Source: Nocardioides speluncae (lineage in GTDB: Bacteria; Actinomycetota; Actinomycetes; Propionibacteriales; Nocardioidaceae). From it: 64,000 nucleotides of DNA. A program made the translations under genes and the position numbers. The notes under the pieces were generated by a model that did no database searches, was not told the origin of the DNA, and saw only the letters and a program-made list of their open reading frames with translations. The DNA lies in NCBI RefSeq assembly GCF_003121585.1, contig NZ_QEOO01000007.1, positions 117,146 to 181,145 on the forward strand, given 5' to 3'. How positions within the stretch are numbered: the stretch's first letter is position 1; each line of letters starts with the position of its first letter. Positions 57,458 to 64,000 of the stretch are shown here, piece after piece.

Positions 57458-58096
57458 TCAGGGGCGGGTCGCCACGACGATCGCAGCGGACCCCACCTCG
57501 TGGACGATCGGCTCGGCGAAGCCGGCGGCGCCCAGCGCCTTGATCAGCTGGTTGGTGGTAGGGATCTTGTAGATCTTCGGGTCTAGTCGTCGCGGCCGCC
57601 CGTGTTCGGCGGGGCGAAAGCCGATCGCGAGCCGGCCGCCGGGCAGCAGGACGCGGTGGACTTCGCGTAGTCCTGCGTCGAGGTCGGGCCAGAAGTAGAT
57701 GGTGTGCACGGCGAGGGCGGCCTGGTACGACGCGTCCGGTGCCGGCACGGCGCCGGCGTCCCCGATGAGCAGCCGGACCGTCCCGGCATCGATCGCAGCG
57801 CGGTTGCGGCGACCAGCTGCGGCGATCATCGCGGGTGAGGGGTCGAGGCCGGTGACCTGGGCGCCGTGCCGGGCGATCTCGGCTGCAGTTCGGCCGGGAC
57901 CGCATCCCAGCTCCAGCACCTGCTCACCGGCGGCCGGCTCGAGCAGGGCGATCACCCGGTCGTTGATCGCGGCGGTCTCGTGCACCCACAGGTGGCCGAG
58001 TGCCCATCCGATGAGGCCATGGGGTCGTGCTGCTTGGGCGGACACCGTGCGTCCGAAGGGTCCGGGTCGTCGGTCGACGCTGCATTGACGTGCCAT
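57458..58096 (-). CDS. Class I SAM-dependent methyltransferase
   Basis: 212 residues. SAM motif I VLELGCGPGRTAAEIA near residue 60, motif II-like VTGLDPSPAMIAAAG, post-motif AALAVHTIYFWPDLDAGLRE and REVHRVLLPGGRLAIGFRP. The type is a small UbiE/methyltransf_11 enzyme. It starts 34 bases after the TetR gene on the same strand and is probably in its transcript. The substrate is unknown; a small toxic molecule (thiol or metalloid) would fit the neighbours. Confidence 0.9.
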   Translation of the reverse strand: MARQCSVDRRPGPFGRTVSAQAARPHGLIGWALGHLWVHETAAINDRVIALLEPAAGEQVLELGCGPGRTAAEIARHGAQVTGLDPSPAMIAAAGRRNRAAIDAGTVRLLIGDAGAVPAPDASYQAALAVHTIYFWPDLDAGLREVHRVLLPGGRLAIGFRPAEHGRPRRLDPKIYKIPTTNQLIKALGAAGFAEPIVHEVGSAAIVVATRP

Positions 58097-58130
58097 GGTG
58101 CGCTCCTAGTGGTGGCCTGAGATGTCGTGG

Positions 58131-58907
58131 TCATAGCCGTGGTGGCCTCAGGGGTGCTGGTCGGGTTGGAGAGCCGTCGGGGACGAGGCCCGTGCTGAAC
58201 AGTGCTGCGAGGACCGCGGCGATCTCGTCGTCGGGTCGGGTGGTGCGGAAGGCCGCCGGGGCGGGGTCCCAGTGCAGGTGCACCGCCCACAGCACGCAGG
58301 TCTCCACGATCGTGCGGGCCACCACGTCCCAGCGCCCCGGAAACCGCGTCGGGTCGGCGGTAAGCCTGACCAGCCCCTGCTCGGCGCGCGCGGCCAGGTG
58401 GTCGCGCAACCGGTTCACCAGATCGGCCCGCCCCTCACCGAACCAAAGCTCGGCGAGCTCGGGGATCTCCGGCGCGCACCGGTCGACGACCTTGATCGCC
58501 CGCTGGTGCCGGCCGAGACGGCGCATCAGGTCGGTGACGACCAGCTCAAGCTCCGCTGCTGCCGAGGCCGTCGCCGAGCCGTCAGCCGCTGGTGTCAGAT
58601 GGTGGATCGCGAGCTCGGCCACCTCGCTGAGGCGCTCGGACACCAGGGCGGCGAAGTCGCCAGCCCCGGGGTGGGGGAGCGGCCAGCTATCCGATGCGGG
58701 TGCCGGTTCGAACCCGTCGGCGTACCTCAAGCAGGCAAGCAACAGCGCGTCCTTACTCGCCACCGCTGCGTAGACCGTGCCCTTCGCAACTCCCATCGCG
58801 TCGGCGACGTCCTGCATCTGCGTCCGGCGATAGCCGTGCGCCACGAACGTCGCCGTGCCCGCCTCGACCAGCGCCGCGAACCGATCCGACGGAATCTGTC
58901 TGCTCAC
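58131..58907 (-). CDS. TetR-family regulator
   Basis: 258 residues, longer than most TetRs. N-terminal HTH: FAALVEAGTATFVAHGYRRT then QMQDVADAMGVAKGTVYAAV. The ligand domain (about 70-230) is helical with several Trp and His residues. A perfect 19-base palindrome lies 14 bases upstream of its start, so it represses itself and the methyltransferase behind it. Ligand unknown. Confidence 0.92.
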   Translation of the reverse strand: MSRQIPSDRFAALVEAGTATFVAHGYRRTQMQDVADAMGVAKGTVYAAVASKDALLLACLRYADGFEPAPASDSWPLPHPGAGDFAALVSERLSEVAELAIHHLTPAADGSATASAAAELELVVTDLMRRLGRHQRAIKVVDRCAPEIPELAELWFGEGRADLVNRLRDHLAARAEQGLVRLTADPTRFPGRWDVVARTIVETCVLWAVHLHWDPAPAAFRTTRPDDEIAAVLAALFSTGLVPDGSPTRPAPLRPPRL

Positions 58908-58921
58908 GCCTCTAATCTATA

Positions 58922-58940
58922 ACTGACTGACTCAGTCAGT
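58922..58940. promoter_or_regulatory. Perfect 19-base palindrome upstream of the TetR gene
   Basis: ACTGACTGA and TCAGTCAGT flank a central C (58931). Length, perfect symmetry and position directly upstream of the TetR start at 58907 are those of a TetR operator. The arms are made of GACT/TCAG tetranucleotide repeats. Confidence 0.75.
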
Positions 58941-58980
58941 CAATGGTGGCCGCTGTGCAGGCGCCTGCCTGAAGTGACAG

Positions 58981-59010
58981 GAGCGCGCCCGGCCGACGCC
59001 GGGCGCGCTC
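58981..59010 (-). terminator. Strong hairpin after the DUF305 gene
   Basis: GAGCGCGCCCGGC (58981-58993) and GCCGGGCGCGCTC (58998-59010) form a perfect 13-base stem with a CGAC loop, 32 bases beyond the DUF305 stop. It separates that unit from the TetR gene. No T-tract. Confidence 0.75.
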
Positions 59011-59041
59011 GCACGACGTGCTGGCGCGGTGATGCCCGTCC

Positions 59042-59632
59042 TTAGGAGCCCAGCAGCCGTTCCATGAGGTCGATTTCGTCCTGCTGCGTGGTCTCGATGG
59101 TGGCCGCCAGCTCGAGGGTCGGCTGGTACTCGCCGTCCGCTCGCTCGGTCTTGGCCATGTCGATGGCGCCCTGGTGGTGCTCGATCATCATCTCCAGCCA
59201 CAGGGGCTCGAACTCCTCGTCAGCGGCCGCCTCGAGCTCCGCCAGCTCCTCGCCGCTCATCATCCCCGGCATGTCGGTGGGCAGGTCCGAGTCTCCGTCG
59301 CCATGGGCGTTCTCGTGGTCGCGGGCGGTCTCGGGGATCGGCTGGTCCCACTCGGTGAGCCAGCCGGCCATGGTTTCGATCTCGGGGGTCTGAGCGGTGA
59401 GGATCTGCTCTGCCAAGCGGTCGACGTCCGGGGAGAGGTCCCGGCCCTCGGTGAGGTCGACCATCACCAGTGCCTGCGCGTGGTGCGGGATCATGGCGGT
59501 GGCGAAGTCGACGTCGGCCTGGTTGAACTCTTCGCTGTCCGGGATATCGGAGCCGTTCTCCTTGTCGTTGCCGCATCCGGCCAGGGCGAGAGCGGTGGTC
59601 AGTCCGAGCAGCAGCGCTGTGAGCTTCTTCAT
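59042..59632 (-). CDS. DUF305 lipoprotein
   Basis: 196 residues. Signal peptide with lipobox ALALAGC at about residue 20. Two DUF305 ferritin-like halves: DFATAMIPHHAQALVMVDL and LWLEMMIEHHQGAIDMAKTE, each with the family HH pair. An acidic, Met- and His-containing linker (HENAHGDGDSDLPTDMPGMM) lies between. DUF305 proteins are often linked to copper or other metal handling at the cell surface. It follows the DUF6153 gene on the same strand. Confidence 0.92.
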   Translation of the reverse strand: MKKLTALLLGLTTALALAGCGNDKENGSDIPDSEEFNQADVDFATAMIPHHAQALVMVDLTEGRDLSPDVDRLAEQILTAQTPEIETMAGWLTEWDQPIPETARDHENAHGDGDSDLPTDMPGMMSGEELAELEAAADEEFEPLWLEMMIEHHQGAIDMAKTERADGEYQPTLELAATIETTQQDEIDLMERLLGS

Positions 59633-59720
59633 CGTGAGTGGTGTCCTGTCTTGATGGTCGTGGTCTGGGCGTGCCGAAGCCCGGTTCGGCCGGTGGGCCG
59701 TTCCGAGGCGGGGTGGCCGC

Positions 59721-60119
59721 TCAGCAGCGTTGGACCGACAGGGCGAACAGACAGGGCGGGTCGCGCTCTCGCGCGGACCGCGCCAGCGTGGTCACCGCGG
59801 CGAGCCGATCGGCCGCGGCAACGATCGACGGCCGGCAGGCGACGAACACCGCCGCGGCCAAGCCCACGGTCAGCACCGCCAGGCACAGCACAAGCATCAG
59901 CTCGCCTGCGCATTCCCCTGGCGAGCACCACGGCTCGTCCTGGACCCCAGCCGGGCCGGCGTGCGACGCCGCGTGGTGATGCTGCCCTCCGGAGGAGGGT
60001 TCATGCTGGGAGCCGTGCTGGGTCCCGTGCCCGCCGAGTCCGTGCATGGCGAACAGGCCGAGGAGCGCAAACGCACCCAGGAGCAGCCAAAGCCTCGAAC
60101 GAGGGACCGGAGTCAGCAT
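59721..60119 (-). CDS. DUF6153 family membrane protein, His-rich
   Basis: 132 residues. Two hydrophobic segments (LWLLLGAFALLGLFAMHGL; LMLVLCLAVLTVGLAAAVFV) separated by a His/Gly/Ser-rich external loop (HGTQHGSQHEPSSGGQHHHA) and a C-x5-C pair (PWCSPGECAG). This matches the actinobacterial family DUF6153, frequently next to DUF305 genes. Likely metal binding at the membrane; precise role unknown. Confidence 0.8.
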   Translation of the reverse strand: MLTPVPRSRLWLLLGAFALLGLFAMHGLGGHGTQHGSQHEPSSGGQHHHAASHAGPAGVQDEPWCSPGECAGELMLVLCLAVLTVGLAAAVFVACRPSIVAAADRLAAVTTLARSARERDPPCLFALSVQRC

Positions 60120-60165
60120 CGGCGGTCAGTCTAGGCGCCGACCTGGTGCATGAGAGGCTGGCGCC

Positions 60166-60948
60166 GTGAGCTCCGAAAACACCGTTCCCGACCTGTCCGA
60201 CGACCATGCCCTGGCTGCCTGGTTGGCCGAAGCCGCGGGGGAGCGGCTGCTGAAGGTACGCACCGAGGGCCTCGAGGGCCGCGAGCTCAAGGATGCCGGC
60301 GACCGCGCCGCCCACGAGCTGCTGATGCAGCTGATCGCCGAGCACCGGCCGGACGACGCGGTGCTCTCGGAAGAGGGCCCCGAGGACACAGGCGACAAGG
60401 TCGACAGACTCTCAGCGGACCGGGTCTGGATCGTCGACCCGCTGGACGGGACCCGCGAGTTCTCCGAGCCGCCGCGTGACGACTGGGCGGTGCACGTCGC
60501 GCTCTGGCAGGGCGGCGACCTGGTGGCGGGCGCCGTTGCGCAGCCCGCGCTGGGCGAGACCTTCCACACCGGCGCTCCGCCCGTCGTACCACCGTCGACC
60601 GCACCGCGGCCGCGGATCGCGGTCTCGAGGAGCCGCCCACCGGCCTTCGTCCAGGCGCTCGCCGAGGAGCTGGACGCCGAGCTGGTCCCGATGGGCTCGG
60701 CCGGCGTGAAGGTGATGTCGGTGGCCCGCGACCTCACCGACGCCTATGTGCACGCCGGCGGCCAGTACGAGTGGGACTCCGCCGCACCCGTCGCCGTCGC
60801 CCGCGCGGCCGGCCTGTTCACCTCCCGGGTCGACGGCTCGCCGCTGGTCTACAACCAGGACGACGTCTACCTGCCCGACCTGATCGTGTGCCGTCCCGAG
60901 CTGGCCGAGCGGATCGTCGCCTTCGTCAAGCAGCACGGAACCGACTGA
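60166..60948 (+). CDS. cysQ: 3'(2'),5'-bisphosphate nucleotidase CysQ
   Basis: 260 residues from GTG 60166. Inositol-monophosphatase fold with metal motifs AVLSEEGPED, VWIVDPLDGTREF and the late YEWDSAAPVAVARAAG. It hydrolyses PAP (and PAPS) to AMP, relieving product inhibition of sulfotransferases and sulfate assimilation. Two sulfotransferases occur in this window, about 12 and 19 kb away, so it may serve polysaccharide sulfation. The next gene begins 6 bases after its stop. Confidence 0.92.
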   Translation: MSSENTVPDLSDDHALAAWLAEAAGERLLKVRTEGLEGRELKDAGDRAAHELLMQLIAEHRPDDAVLSEEGPEDTGDKVDRLSADRVWIVDPLDGTREFSEPPRDDWAVHVALWQGGDLVAGAVAQPALGETFHTGAPPVVPPSTAPRPRIAVSRSRPPAFVQALAEELDAELVPMGSAGVKVMSVARDLTDAYVHAGGQYEWDSAAPVAVARAAGLFTSRVDGSPLVYNQDDVYLPDLIVCRPELAERIVAFVKQHGTD

Positions 60949-60954
60949 TCCCTC

Positions 60955-61542
60955 ATGGTGCGCCACGTCTTGCTCGACGCCGACGACGTACTCCAGGTGC
61001 TGCCCGGGGGCTGGCTCGCGGCGCTCGAGGTGTACTGCGGCAAGCGGGCCGACGAGTTCCTGACCGCGATCAATATGGCCGAGCAGCCGAGTATGCGCGG
61101 CGATGAGCCGGGGTTCTTCCCGGCGCTCAAGGCGCTCGTCACGGAGTACAAGGTGCCCGCCTCGGCGTTCGAGCTGCTTGTCAATGTGTGGCATCGGATC
61201 GAGGTGCTGCCGCACACCGCCGACCTGGTCGCGGAGCTGCGCGGTCGCGGGTACGGCGTACACCTGGCCACCAACCAGCCGCCCGAGCGGGCGGCGTACA
61301 TGCGGGAGAAGCTCAAGTACGACAAGCTCTTCGACTCGTCCTTCTACTCGTGCGCGGTCGGTGCCGCGAAGCCGGACCCGGCTTACTTCCGGAAGGTCGT
61401 CGCCACTCTCGGTGTCGAGCCGGGCGAGGTCGGCTTCGTCGACGACCTGGCGGTCAATGTCGCCGCCGCCCGGGAGGTCGGCCTGGTCGCCCACCAGTGG
61501 CAGTACGGCGACGACGTGGACGTCCTGCGCGCTTTGTTCTGA
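60955..61542 (+). CDS. HAD-superfamily hydrolase
   Basis: 195 residues. Motif I LLDADDVL (D8, D10), motif II LATNQPP near residue 103, motif III Lys in AAKPDPAYF, motif IV GFVDDLAVN near 162. The cap is small and helical. Probably a phosphatase or dehalogenase-type enzyme on a small phosphate ester. It starts 6 bases after cysQ, so the two are co-transcribed. No specific substrate is implied by the sequence. Confidence 0.88.
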   Translation: MVRHVLLDADDVLQVLPGGWLAALEVYCGKRADEFLTAINMAEQPSMRGDEPGFFPALKALVTEYKVPASAFELLVNVWHRIEVLPHTADLVAELRGRGYGVHLATNQPPERAAYMREKLKYDKLFDSSFYSCAVGAAKPDPAYFRKVVATLGVEPGEVGFVDDLAVNVAAAREVGLVAHQWQYGDDVDVLRALF

Positions 61543-61546
61543 TACC

Positions 61547-61552
61547 TAGGCT
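61547..61552 (+). promoter_or_regulatory. Candidate -10 (TAGGCT) for a leaderless PLP-enzyme mRNA
   Basis: TAGGCT ends 6 bases before the ATG at 61559, and no ribosome-binding site is present, so transcription could begin at the start codon. Confidence 0.3.
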
Positions 61553-61558
61553 CGGGGC

Positions 61559-62578
61559 ATGCGCAGCGCCTTTGGATACGACTTCGACGTCCCGGCCGGG
61601 TACCTCAACACCGCGAGCATCGGGATCCCCGCCGTACCCGTGGCCGACGCGGTCATGGCCTCGCTGCGTGACTGGCGGACGGGCACCGGGCGGCCGGCGG
61701 ACTACGACCAGCCGGTCGCCGAGGCCCGGGCCGCATATGCGCGGTTGGTCGGGGTGCCCGAGGACCGGGTGGCCATCGGCGGCAGCGTGTCCGAGCTGGT
61801 CGGGCTGGTCGCGGCGAGCCTCCCCAGCGGGTCGCGGGTGCTCGTGGTCCGCGGCGACTTCACCAGCGTCACCTGGCCGTTCGCGGCCCAGGCCGGGCGC
61901 GGGGTGACCGTCACCGAGGTCGAGCTGGACAAGCTGGCGGAGCGCGCCGCCGATGCCGACCTGGTCGCGGTGAGCGTGGTGCAGTCGGCCGACGGCAGGC
62001 TGGCCGACCTCGACGCGCTGCGCGCGGCCCAGGCTGACGGCACCCGGATCCTGCTCGACGCGACCCAGGCGACGGGCTGGCTCGACCATGACCTCGGCTG
62101 GGCCGACGTCGTCGTCGGCGGGGCGTACAAATGGCTGCTGGTCCCGCGGGGCGTCGCCTGGATGGCGGTGCACCCGGACTACGAGCTGGTCGCGAACAAC
62201 GCCGGCTGGTACGCCGGGGACGACGTGTGGTCCAGCGTCTACGACCTCCCGCTGCGGCTGGCGAAGAACGCGCGCGCGTACGACACTTCGCCCGCCTGGT
62301 ACTGCCACGTCGGAGCGGCGGTCGCGCTGCCGCTGCTCGCCGGGCTGGACCGGGCCGCCGTACAGAAACACTGCGTCGGCCTGGCCGACGGGTTCCTCGC
62401 CGGACTCGGCCTGCCGCCCCAGGGCTCGGCGATCGTGTCGGTCAGGCTGCCCGACGCGGGCGCGCGGCTGGCGGCCGCCGGGGTGGTGGCGGCCCAGCGC
62501 GGTGCCGGCACCCGCCTGTCGTTCCACCTCTACAACACCGAGGCGGACGTCGCGCGGGCCCTGAACGCCCTCGTCTAG
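61559..62578 (+). CDS. Class V PLP-dependent aminotransferase-fold enzyme
   Basis: 339 residues. Fold-type-I features: YLNTASIGIPAVPVADAV at the start, DRVAIGGSVSELVGLVAAS, LLDATQATGWLDHDLGWADV and PLP-Lys in VVGGAYKWLLVPRGVAWMAV. Related to the kynureninase/cysteine desulfurase-like group; no desulfurase Cys loop is evident, so an aminotransferase or lyase reaction is more likely. It overlaps the convergent peptidase E gene by 4 bases. Substrate unknown. Confidence 0.87.
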   Translation: MRSAFGYDFDVPAGYLNTASIGIPAVPVADAVMASLRDWRTGTGRPADYDQPVAEARAAYARLVGVPEDRVAIGGSVSELVGLVAASLPSGSRVLVVRGDFTSVTWPFAAQAGRGVTVTEVELDKLAERAADADLVAVSVVQSADGRLADLDALRAAQADGTRILLDATQATGWLDHDLGWADVVVGGAYKWLLVPRGVAWMAVHPDYELVANNAGWYAGDDVWSSVYDLPLRLAKNARAYDTSPAWYCHVGAAVALPLLAGLDRAAVQKHCVGLADGFLAGLGLPPQGSAIVSVRLPDAGARLAAAGVVAAQRGAGTRLSFHLYNTEADVARALNALV

Positions 62579-63243
62579 GCAAGCTCCCGCCAGCTCCCCT
62601 CGGACACGACGTCCACGCCACCGTCGACGACCCTGATCGCGGTGTCGTCGTCGATCGCGTACGCCGGGATCCCGATGCCGGCCGCCCAGCGCTCGGCCTC
62701 GGCCATGGTGTTCTCCGGCAGGTCCGGGTGGTCGACGTGCGGGAAGATCGCGAAGTCGACGACGGCCAGCGTGCTGTCGCCACCGCTGGGCGGCTGCCAC
62801 TGCACGAAGTCGTCGCCGATCCTCGGCGTCATCACCATGCTGCCGGCGCTCAGCCCGACCCAGACCTTGTCCTGCAGCGACGGCAGCAGGTCCGCCAGCC
62901 CGGACTCCCGCATCCAGTGACACAGGTACAGCGCGTCACCGCCGTTGACCAGCAGTACGTCGGCCTCCTCGACCCAGCCGACCCAGCGCTCCCGGTCGAG
63001 GCTGGGCAGCGCGGTGAGCTCCAGCACGCCGAGGGACTTCCAGCCCAGCTCGGCCATCGGCGTTCTGGACTCCTGTCCGCTGATGAACCGCCACGGCCCT
63101 TCCGGGCTGACCATGGGATGCCCGTAGCTCGCGGTCGGGATGAGGAGGGCGGTGGCCTCGGCGATCGGCTTGCCGATCAGGTCGACCAGCGCCGCGTGGA
63201 TGCTCGGGTTCTTGATGCCGGCTGAGGTGAGGAGAAGCTTCAA
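62575..63243 (-). CDS. Peptidase E-like (S51) / type 1 glutamine amidotransferase-like protein
   Basis: 222 residues from TTG 63243, selected because GGGAGG lies 5 bases upstream and KLLLTSAGIKNPSIHAALVD then matches the family start; the longer frame to 63309 adds a non-conserved tail. Nucleophile elbow VWVGLSAGSMVMTPRIG (Ser), VNGGDALYLCHWM and FPHVDHPDLPEN are family segments. Peptidase E cleaves Asp-X dipeptides; related proteins degrade cyanophycin products. Cytoplasmic. Confidence 0.87.
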   Translation of the reverse strand: MKLLLTSAGIKNPSIHAALVDLIGKPIAEATALLIPTASYGHPMVSPEGPWRFISGQESRTPMAELGWKSLGVLELTALPSLDRERWVGWVEEADVLLVNGGDALYLCHWMRESGLADLLPSLQDKVWVGLSAGSMVMTPRIGDDFVQWQPPSGGDSTLAVVDFAIFPHVDHPDLPENTMAEAERWAAGIGIPAYAIDDDTAIRVVDGGVDVVSEGSWRELA

Positions 63244-63318
63244 GATGCCTCCCAAAGAGTGCTCATGGACATCTGGACCGGCCGGCAGGCAAGAACTCAT
63301 CGGTAGCATGCGCTGTTG

Positions 63319-63343
63319 CCCCGCCTCCCGGTGGGTGGCGGGG
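63319..63343 (-). terminator. Hairpin downstream of the HNH endonuclease gene
   Basis: CCCCGCC (63319-63325) pairs with GGCGGGG (63337-63343). An alternative pairing, CCCGCCTC (63320-63327) with GAGGCGGG (63347-63354), also exists. It lies just beyond the HNH stop at 63359. Confidence 0.5.
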
Positions 63344-63358
63344 TGTGAGGCGGGACTG

Positions 63359-64000
63359 CTACTCGTCCGGCGGTCGCGGTCGCGGTCGCGGTCGTGCCGG
63401 TGCCGGGTCGAGGGGCACGGTGCCTTGGTGGTCGCGTTGGTAGGCGAGTCTGTGGGGTGAGGTCCAGTGGTAGGTACCGTCGGGGTCTCGGTGGTAGGTC
63501 CAGCCGGCGTGGGTCTTCAGTCGGTGGTGGCGTCGGCACAGGGGCGCGAGGTTGTCGGTGGCGGTCCGCCCGCCGCGGGCGTACGGCGTGATGTGGTCGA
63601 GGTCGCAGGACCGGGCGTTGCGGCTGCAGTGGGGGAAGACGCAGGTCGGGTCGCGGGCGATGACGTGGTCGCGGATCCGGTCTGGGATCTCGTAGGCAGC
63701 GGTGGCGATCCGCTCACGTAGGTCGATCACCGGTTTGACGACGACCTGTGTGTCGGGCCGGTGACACCAGTCGCGGACCTGGTCGGCCAGCAGCAGCCGG
63801 TCGCCTTCCTCCAGCCGTGCCACCTCCGCGTCTGTGCCGCCTCCGCTGATCGCGGTGTCGGTGAGGTGGACGTGGAGCACGACCTGGCGGGTCTTGGTGG
63901 CCTCACTGGTGGTGAGGTCGAGTCCGAGCTGGGTGCGGGCCAGGTCGCCGAGGGCGAGGGCGCGGCGTACGTCGAGTGTCTCGGGGCAGCCGAGGTCCTT
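63359..64000 (-). CDS. HNH endonuclease, DUF222 type, C-terminal part
   Basis: The frame is open to the right edge, so the gene starts beyond 64000; 213 codons are visible. The upstream part (CPETLDVRRALALGDLARTQ, LGLDLT) is DUF222, followed by RIATAAYEIPDRIRDHVIAR, a zinc/HNH segment (CVFPHCSRNARSCDLDHITP, then YARGG and NLAPLCRRHHRLKTH). The tail is Pro/Arg-rich (ARPRPRPRPPDE). Such genes are highly repeated in actinobacterial genomes and related to 13E12-type REP proteins. DNA cleavage is likely; the biological role is uncertain. Confidence 0.93.
   Translation of the reverse strand, partial: KDLGCPETLDVRRALALGDLARTQLGLDLTTSEATKTRQVVLHVHLTDTAISGGGTDAEVARLEEGDRLLLADQVRDWCHRPDTQVVVKPVIDLRERIATAAYEIPDRIRDHVIARDPTCVFPHCSRNARSCDLDHITPYARGGRTATDNLAPLCRRHHRLKTHAGWTYHRDPDGTYHWTSPHRLAYQRDHQGTVPLDPAPARPRPRPRPPDE

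Overview
This window is high-GC actinobacterial DNA, most like Nocardioides or a close relative in Nocardioidaceae. The case rests on strong G/C third-position bias, frequent GTG and TTG starts, a mycothiol-type DinB-fold enzyme, a DUF222/HNH endonuclease, a DUF6153 protein, and a glmU-prs-rplY-pth order typical of Actinobacteria. The genus is an inference; no rRNA or tRNA gene was recognised.

Layout. (1) 1-5390: housekeeping genes glmU (cut by the left edge), prs, rplY and pth, with small accessory genes between prs and rplY (a DUF7832-like protein, a mycothiol-enzyme/MarR divergent pair around a perfect palindrome, a Uma2-type nuclease). (2) 5391-30861: first half of a cell-surface polysaccharide locus: an initiating sugar-phosphate transferase broken by a G8 tract, glycosyltransferases, a NeuD-like acetyltransferase, a flippase fused to a glycosyltransferase, two paralogous secreted beta-helix proteins around an esterase, and a set of large secreted beta-propeller/LamG/PKD proteins around a secreted metallophosphoesterase. 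An HxlR/NTF2 pair sits inside it. (3) 30862-40318: an island of different character. A broken SLOG-like gene is followed by folB-folE-folK, an unrecognised 533-residue protein with a nucleotidyltransferase-like C-terminus, a pteridine-reductase-like SDR, a complete arginyl-tRNA synthetase gene and a P-loop kinase. Facing them are a PfkB kinase and a large HTH regulator. The genes overlap or nearly touch, and folP, folC and pab genes are absent. This is my best candidate for an undescribed pathway: a pterin-derived product whose synthesis may use arginine or arginyl-tRNA. (4) 40319-52422: second half of the polysaccharide locus: two sulfotransferases, a Wzy-like polymerase, a PAP2-like protein, a Wzx flippase, the Wzb/Wzc-type phosphatase and tyrosine autokinase pair, an APH-like kinase, two more secreted propellers and an alpha/alpha-toroid protein. 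(5) 52717-60119: sulfane-sulfur and metal or redox stress genes: an MBL-rhodanese / MFS / ArsR-rhodanese / cysteine desulfurase operon behind a palindromic site, preceded by a TetR/methyltransferase pair, then DUF305 and DUF6153 genes. (6) 60166-64000: cysQ, a HAD hydrolase, a class-V PLP enzyme, peptidase E and the 3' part of an HNH endonuclease gene.

How the genes work together. Regions 2 and 4 carry the parts of a Wzx/Wzy-type polymer pathway (initiation, chain building, acetylation, flipping, polymerisation, length control), plus sulfotransferases and secreted proteins likely to bind or trim the polymer. CysQ would clear the PAP made by the sulfotransferases. The pterin/ArgS island appears to interrupt this locus. 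Several decayed fragments (acetyltransferase tail, glycosyltransferase tail, beta-helix tail, SLOG protein) show that the locus has been rearranged repeatedly.
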